64,000 nucleotides of DNA from Mesotaenium endlicherianum (GCA_009602735.1 WELA01004388.1:752079-816078), one strand, 5' to 3'. Positions 10,965 through 22,043 are shown, numbered from the stretch's first letter. The notes: a model not told the origin generated them from the letters alone. A program made the numbers and translations.

Positions 10965-12611
10965 ATGACTCAAATGTCTGAACTCAAGAAGAAAAGAAGG
11001 GCGAACAAGGCACAGGCGGAGTACAAGGAGTTCCATGGCGACATCGAATCATCCTCCATCTCCTCTCGAGAATCAGAGTGACTCCGACTACAGCAGGAGG
11101 CTCGGAAGAGGAAGCAGGAGGAAAATCAGGCCAAGCTGAGACAGGGGGAGCAGGACAGAAAAGCTGCAGAGGAGGCCAAGAAGGCGGAGGAACAAAGGTT
11201 GGCTGAGGAGAGGCAGAAGCAGCAGGCTGAGGAGGAACAGAGGAGAATCAAAAGCTATCGCTACACGGTGATGGGCAAGGGCTTGGATCCTTTGGAGGAG
11301 GCCCTCAAGTACGCCCAGAGGAACCAAAGTGAATCACGGAGGGAGATTTCGCAGCGGGAAGGGGAGACAGCCCAAGATTTTGACAAGTACAGAAGTCAGC
11401 ACAGGGCTTCTACTGTACCATGACTATGCCAAGATGGTGGGGTATACAATCCGGGAAGCCAAAGCATTGGCCCAGATAGGTGAATCTGAAACGGTGCCAA
11501 AACCTGGGATCTAGGGCACAAACAGGGTCATTGGGTTGATCCCTATGCATACAGAGAGCTTCAAGGATGCCTCTTCCCACAACCGGTTCAAGGCCATGTA
11601 TAACAAGGTGGAGACAAGAAGCTGGGAGTTCTTGGCAAAGGAGACCAGCCAGCTGAATTTTTCAGGTCACTGGTACCCCTGTACTTTGAAGAGGACAAAT
11701 TTTGCTTTCTTTCTACAGTCCACTAACTGGCGCTGGGCGACCATCACCATGAAGGACCAGCAAAATGACAGAGCTGAGAAAGACGATTTTCTGACAGGTT
11801 TGCAAGGGAAGATAGTGCTGCCACCTCACATTGCAGCATGGGCTCCACAACTGGACGGAGTCAGGGACTGCGGGAGTCAGGAGACACAGGAGGATAGGAC
11901 CAGGGCTAGATTTTCTTTCTCTAAGGGGAAACATGCTTATGCCAAATGGGCAAGGGGAGAAAGACCTGTATGCGGTCAGGACCAAACAACCCCCACCTGC
12001 TCCCAGAAGGGGGAGGTCAATGGGATACTCTATGTCTCGGGAACGGCTGGAGGAGATGACCAGAGAGACTCCAGAAGTCTCAGAGGAACAAGAGGACAAA
12101 GAAGAGGAAGGCGCCGGAGAGGAGTCTAGTCTTGTTGAGGCACAGACCCCCGCTACGTCCCCCGCTGGAAGGGCCTTCGTACAGGCAGCCTTGCAGCAGC
12201 TTGGGGAATACCAACCCACCAAGAGACCCAAATCTCCAGTGGCTGGGGAGTTTCAGCAGGAGGAGCCCTACCCCAGGAGGTGAGACTCAGTCAGACAGCA
12301 AACAGAAGGGCTGCCAAGGAGGCAACCAGAGGGCAACCGGCATCCCCCTCGCATAGAGGGCATGTACCCTTAGCCCATGTCATGCAACACCCTCCGATAT
12401 GCCATTGTATGTCCCTGACAGTTTGAGAGCTGCACAGGAGAGAGCGGTCTCCATCAACTTGCAGACAGTGCAAGAACAGGCTGCCCAGTTGCTGCGTTCA
12501 CCCCTTGGTTCACCCTGGTCTGAGCCTCCAGGTTTCAGAAGACCATCAAACAAGAGAAGGAGATCCAGTTCCAGGTCTTGCTCCCCAGAAGACCGAGCCC
12601 CTTGTACTTAG
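10965..12611 (+). pseudogene. Extra 3' ORF (ORF3a/ORF3b) of copy 1
   Basis: Homologous throughout to 28604-30265. ORF3a starts MTQMSELKKKRR, enters a long Glu/Lys/Arg/Ala-rich coiled coil (EEAKKAEEQRLAEE) and then a globular part (SYRYTVMGKGLDPLEEALKY). It is broken by a TGA near 11079 and a frameshift near 11400. It ends at a TAG (11512) at the same position as the TGA of copy 2. ORF3b follows in the same frame (IPMHTESFKDASSHNRFKAM) with a second globular domain, a Ser/Glu-rich acidic stretch and an Arg/Ser-rich end. No known family was recognised. Confidence 0.75.
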
Positions 12612-12707
12612 TTTGCTGTTGTCTTCATTTTAGATTCAATTGGTTGTGTTGCATATGTGTTACCTTGTTGTAAATAATAATAGAAGTGTTGTCGAGTCGA
12701 CAACAAT

Positions 12708-12722
12708 TTTAGTTGGAGGGAT
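12708..12722 (+). promoter_or_regulatory. Polypurine tract of copy 1
   Basis: Purine-rich AGTTGGAGGGAT directly precedes the TGTAATGA start of the 3' LTR, where plus-strand DNA synthesis would be primed. Confidence 0.75.
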
Positions 12723-13449
12723 TGTAATGAATCAGTATATTGAATGGATATAATATTAATTTAGATATAATAGTTAAGTAAGTTCAGCCTGCTGAACTTA
12801 GTTAATATTTAGTCTGCTGGATTTAACTCTGCTGGATACTTCAGACTTAATTAAATGACTCAGCCGAGAGTAGCAGGCTGAAGTCCCTTAGGTTAGCCTG
12901 TTGACCCGTGTCAGCTTGCTGGCACATTCTTGACAGTCAGTTGGTTGCCGTACTCGGCAACGGCGAATTGCCTAGCTATGCATCTAAGTATGGTTTGCTA
13001 GATGAGTGGCCAGATGACACCCTTAAGGTGGATGGCAATTCCGGATGATGAGAGATGGTTGTGGATGTGGTTAGCCGAGGTCCTACCAACGTGGGGTTGG
13101 TGGTGCCATCGCACTTGCAATTGAACAATAAACTCATTCCATGTACATATGCTAGGTATTGGTCTCGAGTTCGGCATTCGGAAACGAGGCCAACTCTCTT
13201 GTACTTCTTACTAAGAGATATCTGAATCCAAGGCGAGAAGCCATTGATACGCACTGTCTTCTAGCCTTGCTTATGTATGAGGTTACTGATTGCATTATTG
13301 ATGCTCGTTTACTTGCATTTGACTTGCGAGTATTGTCCACCGTTAGTACGTTTGTCTCTTGCTGTGTAACAGAAAATAACATATAGATTACTCGATGATA
13401 TAAAGATCTTCATTAATTGTTAATTGCCTATTGGTAAGTCAATTCATTT
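12723..13449 (+). repeat. 3' LTR of copy 1 (family LTR-A)
   Basis: Runs from TGTAATGAATCAG to GTAAGTCAATTCATTT, about 727 bases. It matches the LTRs at 30385-31103 (plus) and 38744-39465 (minus) along its length. The terminal CA is replaced by AA. A TATAAAGA box lies near 13397 and a GTAAGT donor near 13432. Confidence 0.85.
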
Positions 13450-13671
13450 AAATAACTGATTGGTCAATCAAAGCGGAGATGCAAGTAACTTTGCTGCACT
13501 TTGCTTTCAAGCGCAGGAATAACGCCGTTTAGAAGCGGAGGGCTCCGTTGAAGTGCATCTTCCTTTACCATTTCTCCGCTCCAAAAAAAGCGGATATTGG
13601 GTACTTCTCCGCCTCTGAAATTTTGTTTGGATATTGACAAGCTCCACTAGATTGGTTTCAGAGTGCACTCT

Positions 13672-14211
13672 TAGAGGAGCAGGAGGATTTAAAGGAGGCA
13701 TAGGAGATAGGGACAGAGTCTAGTCCTGCCAAGTTTGGGACCCCTGTAAGTTCTACTACATTGCAACAGGCTGGACAATCTGTGGCCGAAAGGGCCTTAC
13801 ACTTTCAGAGGCAATTACAAGAGGCAGGACATCACTTACCTAGGAAGCAGCAGCAAAGAAACCCCAACAGTGGGAGGTGAATCTCAATCTGACAGGGCCA
13901 CTAGAAGAGCTGCCAAGAAGGTAGCTAGAGGGGCACTAGCAAGACCCTTTAACCAAAGCCATGTACCTGTGGCCAATGGCATGCGGCACCCTTCAGGGTA
14001 TCCAATTTTATTTCCTGTTAGTTTGCAAACTGTGCGAGAGAGGGCTACTACAATTAGTCTGCAAATTGTGCAACAGCAAGCTGCCCTCTTATTACATTCT
14101 CCTATGGGTCCACCTTTCACTGGGCCTGAGTTGTTCAAAATGCCACCTGATAGGAGGTCCGGGTCAAGGTCTATGTCTAGCTCTCTCGGAGATAAAGCTC
14201 CGGGAACATAG
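13672..14211 (+). pseudogene. 3' end of ORF3b from a diverged related element
   Basis: From about 13672 the plus strand matches the acidic stretch and C-terminus of ORF3b in copies 1 and 2: SQSDRATRRAAKKVARG, then HPSGYP, then a VSLQTVRERATTISLQ block and an Arg/Ser-rich end before TAG (14209). One stop interrupts it near 13709 and another near 13877. It is followed by a PPT (14280-14293) and an LTR, so it is the 3' end of a separate, older copy abutting copy 1. Its existence shows ORF3b in a third, diverged element. About 220 bases between copy 1 and this fragment (13450-13671) hold nothing recognised. Confidence 0.75.
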
Positions 14212-14293
14212 ATTGCATGCATATGTCAAGTTGCGTTGTATTAGTATGCTGTCTTAGTGTTGTCGAGGCGACAACAATATAAGTTGGAGGGAA

Positions 14294-15005
14294 TGTAATA
14301 ATTGAGTATATTGGTAGATATATTAATCCAATTCATTGTAACAGTTAATAAGTTCAATCAGTTGAACTTTAGTTAGTACTCAGTATGATGGACCTCTAGT
14401 AATATTTAGTACAATGACTCAGATGTTAGCAACAGGCTGAAGTCAACTCAAGTCAGCTTGCTGACACATTCTTTGACAGCCAGCTGACCACCTTAAGTGG
14501 TACTAGCAAACTGCCTAGCAATATATCTAAGGTTTATCTAGATGAAGGGCCAGATGATGCTTTAGGCGGATGGTTTTTGGGATGATGGGAGATAGCTATA
14601 GATTTGGTTAGCCAAGATCCTACCAACGTGGGTAACTCCCGGATAGACGGTGCCATCGCACTTGCCGTTGATCAGTAAACTCATTCCATGTACATATGCT
14701 AGGTATCGCCCTCAATTTGGCATTCAACAACGACGCCAATGCTCTGTACAGGCTACTGAAAGAACATCTGAATCCAAGGTTGCAAGTCGTTACACGAACT
14801 CCTTACTAACCTTCCTTATGTATGAATTTTCTGATTGCATGATTGATGCTTGTTACTTGCATTTGACTTGCAAGTATTGCTTATACTAGTTGTGTGGTCT
14901 TTTGCTGATTACTAATTTTAACCAAAAACAACCATAAAGAGTACTTGCTGATATGAAGATCTTTCATTTATTGTTGATCGCTGATTGGTAAGTCGATTCA
15001 CTTCA
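14294..15005 (+). repeat. 3' LTR of the diverged element (family LTR-A)
   Basis: Starts TGTAATAATTGAG right after a polypurine tract and ends GTAAGTCGATTCACTTCA. It aligns end to end with LTR-A but is the most divergent copy. The GTAAGT motif is kept. Confidence 0.8.
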
Positions 15006-15049
15006 CTATATGTGGAAGAAGGTGTGCGGGCATCCGTAACCGCTGTCAG

Positions 15050-16591
15050 ACCCTTGCCAGCCTTCCAAATAACACCGCCAAATTTTTAAAGCGTATATGA
15101 TTGCCCAAAACTCATGCTCTGTCGTTGAGTAGTTTTGTACAGAAGTGTCAGCTTTCAACTCTCAAAACAGATAGGTTGGCCTGGCTGCAGCAGTCAACAA
15201 CCCCTATTCCAACACCGAACGCATCTGCAACTACCTTGTAAGGCAAGTTCGGATCGGGCAATGCGAGAAGTGGCGAATGAGTGAGGGCATATGAAATGCG
15301 CTGGAACGTAAACTGCATGTTCTCATTCCAAATTAACAACATATTTTTCTTGGTTAGACAATTGAGTGGCGCGGCCATCATTTGATAACCTTGCATAAAT
15401 TTTCGAAAGTGATTAGCAAACCCTAGGAATGAACGGATGGTATGTACATCTTTCGAGACGGGCCAATCCACGTCGCACGCGATTCTGGCAGGGTCGGGGA
15501 ACTTCCTTTCAAACGCACGATGTGTCTAAGGTACAATCGTTCATCCTTTAGAAAGGAACACTTTTGAGCTTAGCATACAGCTGTTGCTCATGAAGGAATT
15601 TGCAACACCAACTCAAGGTGCTTGTATTGCTTGGCCTCCGACTTTGAATAGACAAGGATATTGTCAAGGTAAACTTGGACAAACTTACCCGATTACAATC
15701 TAAACACGTCCTTCATTGTGCTTTGGAATAATGCTGGTGCACTGGTAAGTCCAAAATTGAGGACTTTGTATTGGGAGTGACCAATAGGCGTCCGAAACGC
15801 TGTCTTGGAAACTTGAATTTGAAGATAGTCTTAGGCTGAATCAAGCAAGGAGAACACGCATGCTCCTTATAACGAATCAAACAAATCATCAATGCGAGGC
15901 TACAAATAGCGGTTCTTAACCGCTATATGGTTCAACGACGGATAATCAATGCACTTACGAAGGGTCCCATCTCTCTTTTGGAGAAGAGCTTGGCTCAATC
16001 CATCCTTTAGCGAGCAAGTCGGCAATTTGATCCTTCATGTCTTCCAGCTGCTACGGACTGAGGTGGTAGATTGGCCGCCAAGTTGGTTCAGCATCGGGAA
16101 TTAGAGGGATTGTGTGCCCAAAACCTCCGTCAGGTGGTAAGCTTGCAGGTACGTCACTTGGAAACACCAACTTATACTTCTGCAAAAGAGCAGACAGTTA
16201 TTATGTAAGTGCTGTACCTGACCAGGAATTTCTAAGTCGGGGCCTTACGCAAAGGGCGAAGAAGGAAATCCTGTGAGTGCTTGTCTCAGTAGTCCGTAGA
16301 AAACATGTTGACCTTAAGCTTTGCCAAGCGCCGAGCTTGCTTTGTGGATAATAGAAAATTTTCTGTAGGACAATGCAAATCCACGTCGTGCTTTTAAGAG
16401 ATTGAAGAGTATTCTTCTGAGTTCCCTTGCAAACAATGCATGTATATTGATCGTAGTCCAATAATGCCCTTGTGTGCGTAAGCCAGGTGTTACCAGGAAT
16501 TCCATCAATCCAAGGGAAGAATCCGTTACTTAGAACTGTTCATGGCCCTGGTATGACTGCACCTTCAGTGGTGACCGAATGCTCCCAACAA
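15050..16591 (-). pseudogene. Gypsy protease-RT-RNase H fragment of another lineage
   Basis: Reading leftwards from about 16590: the protease end (LLDYDQYTCIV), a linker (ARRLAKLKVNMFSTDY), the RT fingers (DGTLRKCIDY, SLNHIAVKNRY), the palm ([19 protein letters not shown]) and then VYLDNILVYSKSEAKQ, where the second catalytic Asp of the YxDD box has become Asn. The best continuous frame (15148-15471) covers the RT-RNase H connection, with RSFLGFANHFRKFMQGY. Several frameshifts and stops are present. It differs clearly from the chromovirus copies here and is a dead fragment. Confidence 0.8.
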
Positions 16592-17561
16592 TGTCATGAT
16601 CTGAGCTATTTTAGGCGTATTTAGGAATATTCTCCTAATTACTTACAATATGTTACGCTATTTATCAATATATTGTTGATAAATGATTGCATCTTGATAT
16701 ATTATTTGCCACACGTGTGTGCCGACTAATTGATGGTTAATTAGCAAAACGACCAAGATGCTATTGCAAAAGCGTCGTAAAGTAATCCGACTACTTTGCA
16801 ATAGTTTGACATAATTAATCATAAGGTATTTTGATTAATTATGAGATGATAGCCTAATTAACCTTTGATTATTTAAGTTGGTATGATTATCATTATTTTC
16901 GGATAATGCCTAAGTCATAGATTTCGGATTTACGACGAGTCGTAAAGCCGAACGAAGTCAAAAAGTCAAACGAGTTAATTATGCAAAGTTTCTTTGCATC
17001 CAGGCAAATTCGAACCCGCAACTCCTCGTTTGACACGTTCACACCTAACCAACTGGCAAAGTAGTTTTTACAAACTATGTGGTCATGACGAAACGACGTG
17101 TACGCTACTATTCGCGACTACGCGACCGGTTACGTCTATTCGAGGAAACTCATAGACGCGACTACGAACAATCACGTCTATTCGAAAAGTTGAATAGATG
17201 TGACTATGCCAATTTGGCGTGAAACGATTTGACGCGATTCGTCGAAAGTCTCGAATCTCCTCATGGCGTGGTTTTGTGCATTCGGTCAAAATGGTCACAT
17301 CCATTTGACCATTTTCGTTGACATGACCAGTAGCCTAGGTGGTGACTCGAAGCACTCGATGCCTCACGTTGTGTGGGTATAAATACCCACAAGAGTCATT
17401 GTGAGTGGAACTCTCACAAGCACGAATACTACTTCTCCTCTCTCCCATTCTTTCTCGAAACTTAGACAAGTATTTCCAAGTAGAGATATTTTCCTGCCGC
17501 TGTTATTAAATACCGAGGAAAAGATTTTGAGAAAAAGACCGTTTCAGCCAGAAACGTTACA
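16592..17561 (+). mobile_element. Solo LTR, family LTR-B (copy 1)
   Basis: About 970 bases from TGTCATGATCTGAG to CCAGAAACGTTACA, homologous end to end to the solo LTR at 25723-26664. Near-matching 5-base flanks (AACAA before, AACGA after) look like an aged target duplication. No primer site or coding sequence follows. A TATAAATA box flanked by an inverted ggta/tacc context lies near 17375, followed by a block (GAGTCATTGTGAGTG) shared with the other copy. Either strand could be called sense; the TATA box favours plus. Confidence 0.75.
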
Positions 17562-18039
17562 AACGATACGCTAAAGAACCATTTCCTAGGCGTAATTGTT
17601 CAATTGTTCAATTTTATTGTCAGTAACCAACACTGTTAAACAAAGCGTGCGCTAAGGAAGTTATTTGATGCAACTGACAACTGAATCCATGACAGTGAGA
17701 CTTGACCGGCCTGAGATGAAGGTCTCAAACGTCATATTCAAAGCCAAGGAAGCAAGATGCATCACCAGCAAAGTCCTTGCCTTGAGACAAACACGGGAGA
17801 TACAAAGCCTCGAAGGCAAAATCCCATTTTGTATTTTTGATCGCAAAGGAAACTGAAGGACCTGTTCAGATTTCATGCGGTAAGGTGTAAATGCAACATA
17901 AATTAGTGGAAGACACAGCTGCTTCCTCATTAAATGAGTCAAGTGTGCATAACAATGTTTAGGGTTAGAATCTAGTGGCTGGAAGTGCAAGCGCATGCAA
18001 GCATGGATGCACTCAAGTTCCGTAAATGCGACAAAGCTC
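17562..18039. other. AT-rich spacer, nothing recognised
   Basis: Short open frames occur on both strands but none has a recognisable domain, codon bias or partner elsewhere in the window. Confidence 0.5.
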
Positions 18040-18059
18040 CACTTTCATACCAATATATT

Positions 18060-19050
18060 TAGAACAAAGAACATTTTTATCTGGTATGCCTGAGAGAACA
18101 GGATTTTTTGGTACATGGGCACAAGTACCTAGAATTTCTTGCACACTAAGGAGTGTTGTCAATGGACAACCTTATTTCAAGACAACAATACGTGAAAGGT
18201 CGCAACCTAACGCTTGTGAATTGCATGGACTAGCCCATAAAATTGGACGTATTGACGATACGAAGATGAAAATATGCAGATTTTGGCGATTGTCAAACAA
18301 AGGATAAAAAATTGGCCTTTTATGAAGTAAAATGTGATGCCAACCGTGACATGATTTGAGTGAGCATTGTGATAAGCGGGGCGGTTTTCTCATCGCTTTC
18401 ACGCTCAAATTCATATGAGAGGGTTGAGTCACAAATGGACGAGATAAAACAAATGTCAATACGTCCAATGTTTTGGGCTAGTCCATGTACTTCACGAGCG
18501 TTAGGTTGAGACCTTTCACGTATTGTCATCTTGGAATAAGGTTCTCCATTGACAACCCTAGTTTTAAAATACTTGCGTATCGGCCTATCTTCCCGTACCG
18601 ATACTCCGTATCGCATACGTATACGTATCAAAACAGAACTTTAAAAATTATGGTCCGTTTTATTTATCTAATACCAAAATAAGAATTTGTCTTCTACAAG
18701 CGAATGATTGACATACTTTTTTTTTAACCATCTATTCTTGACGCTCTCGTCATTCTCTACCTAACGCGATCGACGAATTTTCCAAATTTCAAACTTTCCA
18801 AAAGTTATAGGCGCAAACAACTTTCTAATTAGTTCACACACTTGGCGTATTTTGGCGTATTTTACGTACAATTTTAGCACACCTGTATATACGTATCCGT
18901 ACAAGACGTATTCGTACAGGCCGTATCCGTATTTTAAAACTAGGTTGACAACACTCCTCAGAGCGCAGGAAATTCTAGGTGCTTGTGCGCATGCACCAAA
19001 GATTATTGTTCTCTCAGGTATACCCGATAAAAAGAGAATTTGAAATAAGC
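18060..19050. repeat. Inverted repeat of a degenerate unknown coding-like sequence
   Basis: The left arm (about 18060-18256, plus) and right arm (about 18455-18556 plus 18945-19050, minus) are roughly 85-90 percent identical by eye. Translated in matching frames both give related peptides (for example TIRERSQPNA and GMPERT/GIPERT). The family was not recognised. The right arm is split by the MITE at 18557-18944; the left arm is the uninterrupted version. Confidence 0.75.
18557..18944. mobile_element. hAT-like MITE (388 bp) with 8-bp target duplication
   Basis: Terminal inverted repeats CCTAGTTTTAAAATAC and GTATTTTAAAACTAGG bound an AT-rich, non-coding 388-base unit rich in CGTATCCG/CGTATACG subterminal motifs. 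TTGACAAC is duplicated on both sides (18549-18556 and 18945-18952). The other arm of the inverted repeat carries a single copy of this site (18155-18162, opposite strand) and no insert. An 8-base duplication is typical of the hAT superfamily. It has no transposase and would need one in trans. Confidence 0.85.
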
Positions 19051-19379
19051 AACAGACTTGAATCACCAACAAAACCAACACAAAGTCAAAGGAACAAGTC
19101 AAATCTGGTCAAATCATGACCAAATATTGACAACAACACGATTGAGTCCAGAAAGTGCACTTGAGAGTCAATTCCCGTAGATTGACAACAAGTGCGACAA
19201 TTTCATTAAAAAGGCCCATGGGCCAAAAAGGCCCTCTGTTTATTGATAGATGCACGTAGCATCCTCAAACACAACTTTGGTCAAATGGGTGGAAAATATA
19301 AATAAAGGCCTCTTTGGACCCTCCTTGTGTGCAACGAGGAAAAAAATCCTACACGGTTGCAAAATTTGACTTGAACATG

Positions 19380-19862
19380 TGCGAGGGACTGAAAAAACAG
19401 GCACCCTTGACCACAAAAGTCAACTAGGGTAAACCCCACAAGCTTTCGTAGAACCCGGGCTACCCTCTCTGAAAAAGAGAGAAAGGGCAGCGTTAGCAGT
19501 TGCGGCAGCGGCGGAAGTAGCAAGGGCGGCACTAGCAGTAGGATCCATGTGGTGTCCTAGATAGCGCTAAAGAATGGAGAAAAACTTTTTTGTGGTGAAA
19601 GTTTGCTAAACAATAGCGCAACCACTAGGAGAATTTCCCTTCAAAATATTTTTCCCCAAATGTATTTCTGACCACTAAAAGAAAAATTGCCTCCATAAAA
19701 TTGAGATCGACTCCGATACCAATGTAACGATATTCACAAAAAGGTAACTTGAGGTACTTTGATCGCGCGCCAATTGTACTTATACAATTTATACCGACAC
19801 TTTCGATAGCATTTGGCAACGTGTTGCACGCGCCGCATCCGGCCACGCGGCGAATCGTTACC
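19380..19862 (-). mobile_element. 5' end of a minus-strand LTR element (short LTR, primer site, gag start)
   Basis: On the minus strand a sequence ending in CGTTACA (edge at 19723) is followed by TTGGTATCGGAGTCG, a Met-tRNA-type primer site (19709-19722). About 160 bases further on is an ATG (19547) opening MDPTASAALATSAAAATANA, an Ala-rich frame that stops at 19486. The terminal repeat may be only about 140 bases (19723-19862), since TAACGATTC near 19860 mirrors the TGTAACGAT edge. No partner LTR, RT or integrase was found, so it is truncated or a miniature element. Confidence 0.5.
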
Positions 19863-21889
19863 CCAAGTTATGGAGTTCATGGAGGTGTTCCAGATGTGTT
19901 TCTTGGAGTCTTGTGTGAAGGCTAAGCTTCAAGAAAAGCCAGAAGGATGTGGGAGTGAGCATCTAGCCAAGAATTAAACTACGAAGGAGTTTGGTGCACC
20001 AAGAGTGAGACTACGTGCTCATGCCTTGTGAAGAGTATCATCGCTTGTTGGAGACTACGAGCTTATGGATATGGACCTATGAGGAGGAGACCAAGACTTA
20101 TGGGGCTGTTATGTCCTGTCCAAGAGGGTGATGTTTGACAAGGACTTGGGCATGAAGCAAGAAGAATCAGCATTTATACAAGTAAGCAAGATGGAGGCGT
20201 AAGTCTGGATTTGGAAACTTGAGTGGTAAGTACCTTACCTTCCTGATGAGGAGGGGGAGTGTTATTGTTAATTCTAGTGCTTGTATGCAAGCTCAAGCCA
20301 GTCCCAAGGGTTCAATTGTGACTAAGAGATGTGGATTAGTAATAAGTAAGAGCTTGGGAGACACTAAAAGTTGTCCATGTATGAGGGTCTTACGAGTAGG
20401 CGAGCGCAAGGGTAAAAGTGGGCAGGTTTTGGCTACATGTTTCTTACTTAGAAGAGAGTGGGTAATATTCTCACTAGGAGTCTTACAAGCGGTGATAGGC
20501 CTACGAGGCTTTCCCTAAGTCATAGTCTAATTTCAGAAATAGGGGTTTAAGCATGTGCCATGTGTAGGCGCGCGAGCTGGATACGTGTTGCGCATGTGTG
20601 TGTGCTATGCGCGTGAGGCACAAAGTGACTATCTTGTTTAAGTGTTAGACTTTGATTCAGATTTTGAAATTTTGTGGAGAGGTAGTCCTAAGGGTTCAGA
20701 TTTAAAAAAGATAAGTCCGGATAGTGCCACATGGCGGCTTGCTGGGCTACCGTGAGTGCCACATGTGTACGAGAGCGCAATATGAGTTCATGGTCTTAGG
20801 CTTGGAATCATGGAAAAAACCACCAGTGAGTTAAGGGATAATAATGTATAGATTACACAACTTCTAGGTTAAAAGTGTCAAAAAAAGTCAGGAGGTTGCC
20901 ACTTGGTGTCTTGACAGGTCACTACGAGTCATGCACACGAGTGAAAGAGGGCACTACCTTTGAGAGGAGTGGCTTAGGGTTAGAGATAGCCAAGAGTATC
21001 ACAAGGTTCACGAACTTAGTGAAGTAAGTATCATGATGTAATCTGGTCACAATTATAAAGAGCACTAGGACGAAGCCACATGGCGCGTCGAGGAGTTGCC
21101 CCTTGTCCAAGAAAGCGAGGAATGAGTATTTTGGCAATTTGGCAGACTAATGTGCTTTGGATTCAGCTTTGGAGTATGTGGTCATGGTGGAGGGAGTATG
21201 TTACAACCTTCATGAAAATATTGGCTTATTTCTAGACGAAGGAATTCAAGGCGAAGATGCACTGTTGTAAGGAGACGCCATGTGTGGAGCTAAGGTATGC
21301 GGTGGATCTTTTACTACATGAAGCAAGATTGGAGTATTGACCATCATCTTGGAGCCTGTTCAAGACTTGCAGCTTGCATACTTTCAATGAGTATGTGCTT
21401 GTCTAGTGTATATGTGAGCTAGACTCCTCATATGACGTCAGCTTTGCTTAGTATGCGCCGAAGACGTTGCATCTTGAGGAGAGGGATAGTGTGAGCTTAT
21501 GAAAGTGAACTTTACCATTTTTAAGCACTTTATAAGCATAGAGTGTGATTTGAACATAGTTTGATTCTTATATATGTCATTTGGATTAGTATTGAGAAAG
21601 TTATGAGTTTTGAAAGTTTTTAGTGACTTCTAAGTGTCAAATATTCAATTTAGTGACAAGGACAGGTCCAGTGACGAAAATTTTGGTTGGAGTTCAAGAA
21701 GTAAGACAATGAATCATGATGGTTGCAGAAACTACGTACTATCACATAGAGTTCCAAGGTGATCGTGGAAATTCTAGAAACTCCGTGAGGAGTTAGATAG
21801 AGTATGATGTAGTTAAGTATTCTAGAGAGTGTGATTGTGTGAGTTCTTAAACATGTTCAACAAGGTAAGGTCACCTTCATGGAAGGAAC
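19863..21889. other. Intergenic DNA, weak signs of an LTR-element 3' end
   Basis: No coding domain was recognised. At 20245-20261 GATGAGGAGGGGGAGTG followed by TTATTGTT has the look of a polypurine tract and LTR start, as in copia elements, but no matching LTR end was found. Short frames here (for example 20219-20518, plus) have no recognisable domain. Confidence 0.3.
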
Positions 21890-21917
21890 CTGAAATGAAT
21901 CAACTTACCAATAGGAT
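21890..21917 (-). repeat. Isolated LTR-A terminus in inverted orientation
   Basis: Read on the minus strand this is CTATTGGTAAGTTGATTC followed by ATTTCAG, the last 26 or so bases of LTR-A. It stands head to head with the truncated plus-strand LTR at 21934-22030. Confidence 0.65.
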
Positions 21918-21933
21918 CTTTTTAGGGTTTAGG

Positions 21934-22030
21934 GTTTAACCAGTTAACGAAAAATACCATAAAGATTACTTGCTGATATAAAGATCTTTATTAATTGTTA
22001 ATCGCCTATTTGGTAAGTCGATTCATTTCA
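21934..22030 (+). repeat. 5' LTR remnant of copy 2 (LTR-A, last ~97 bp)
   Basis: Matches 31007-31103 from agttaac through tgctgatataaagatctt to the terminal gattcatttca. The first 620 or so bases are missing. Includes the GTAAGT donor motif at 22013. Confidence 0.85.
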
Positions 22031-22031
22031 G

Positions 22032-22043
22032 TGGTATCGGAGC
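22032..22043 (+). promoter_or_regulatory. Primer-binding site of copy 2
   Basis: TGGTATCGGAGC begins two bases after the LTR's terminal CA and is complementary to the 3' end of initiator Met tRNA with one mismatch to the common plant form. Confidence 0.85.

Larger units (their letters stand above)
4781..13449 (+). mobile_element. Chromovirus (Ty3/gypsy) copy 1, decayed
   Basis: The order is truncated 5' LTR, Met-tRNA primer site, gag, protease, RT, RNase H, integrase, chromodomain, extra 3' ORF and 3' LTR. The chromodomain at the end of pol places it in the chromovirus branch of Ty3/gypsy. Compared with copy 2 (21934-31103) every domain is present, but more than ten stop codons and frameshifts interrupt it, so it cannot be autonomous. 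The 5' LTR lacks about 240 bases at its start where it meets the GC-rich fragment on the left. Confidence 0.9.
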
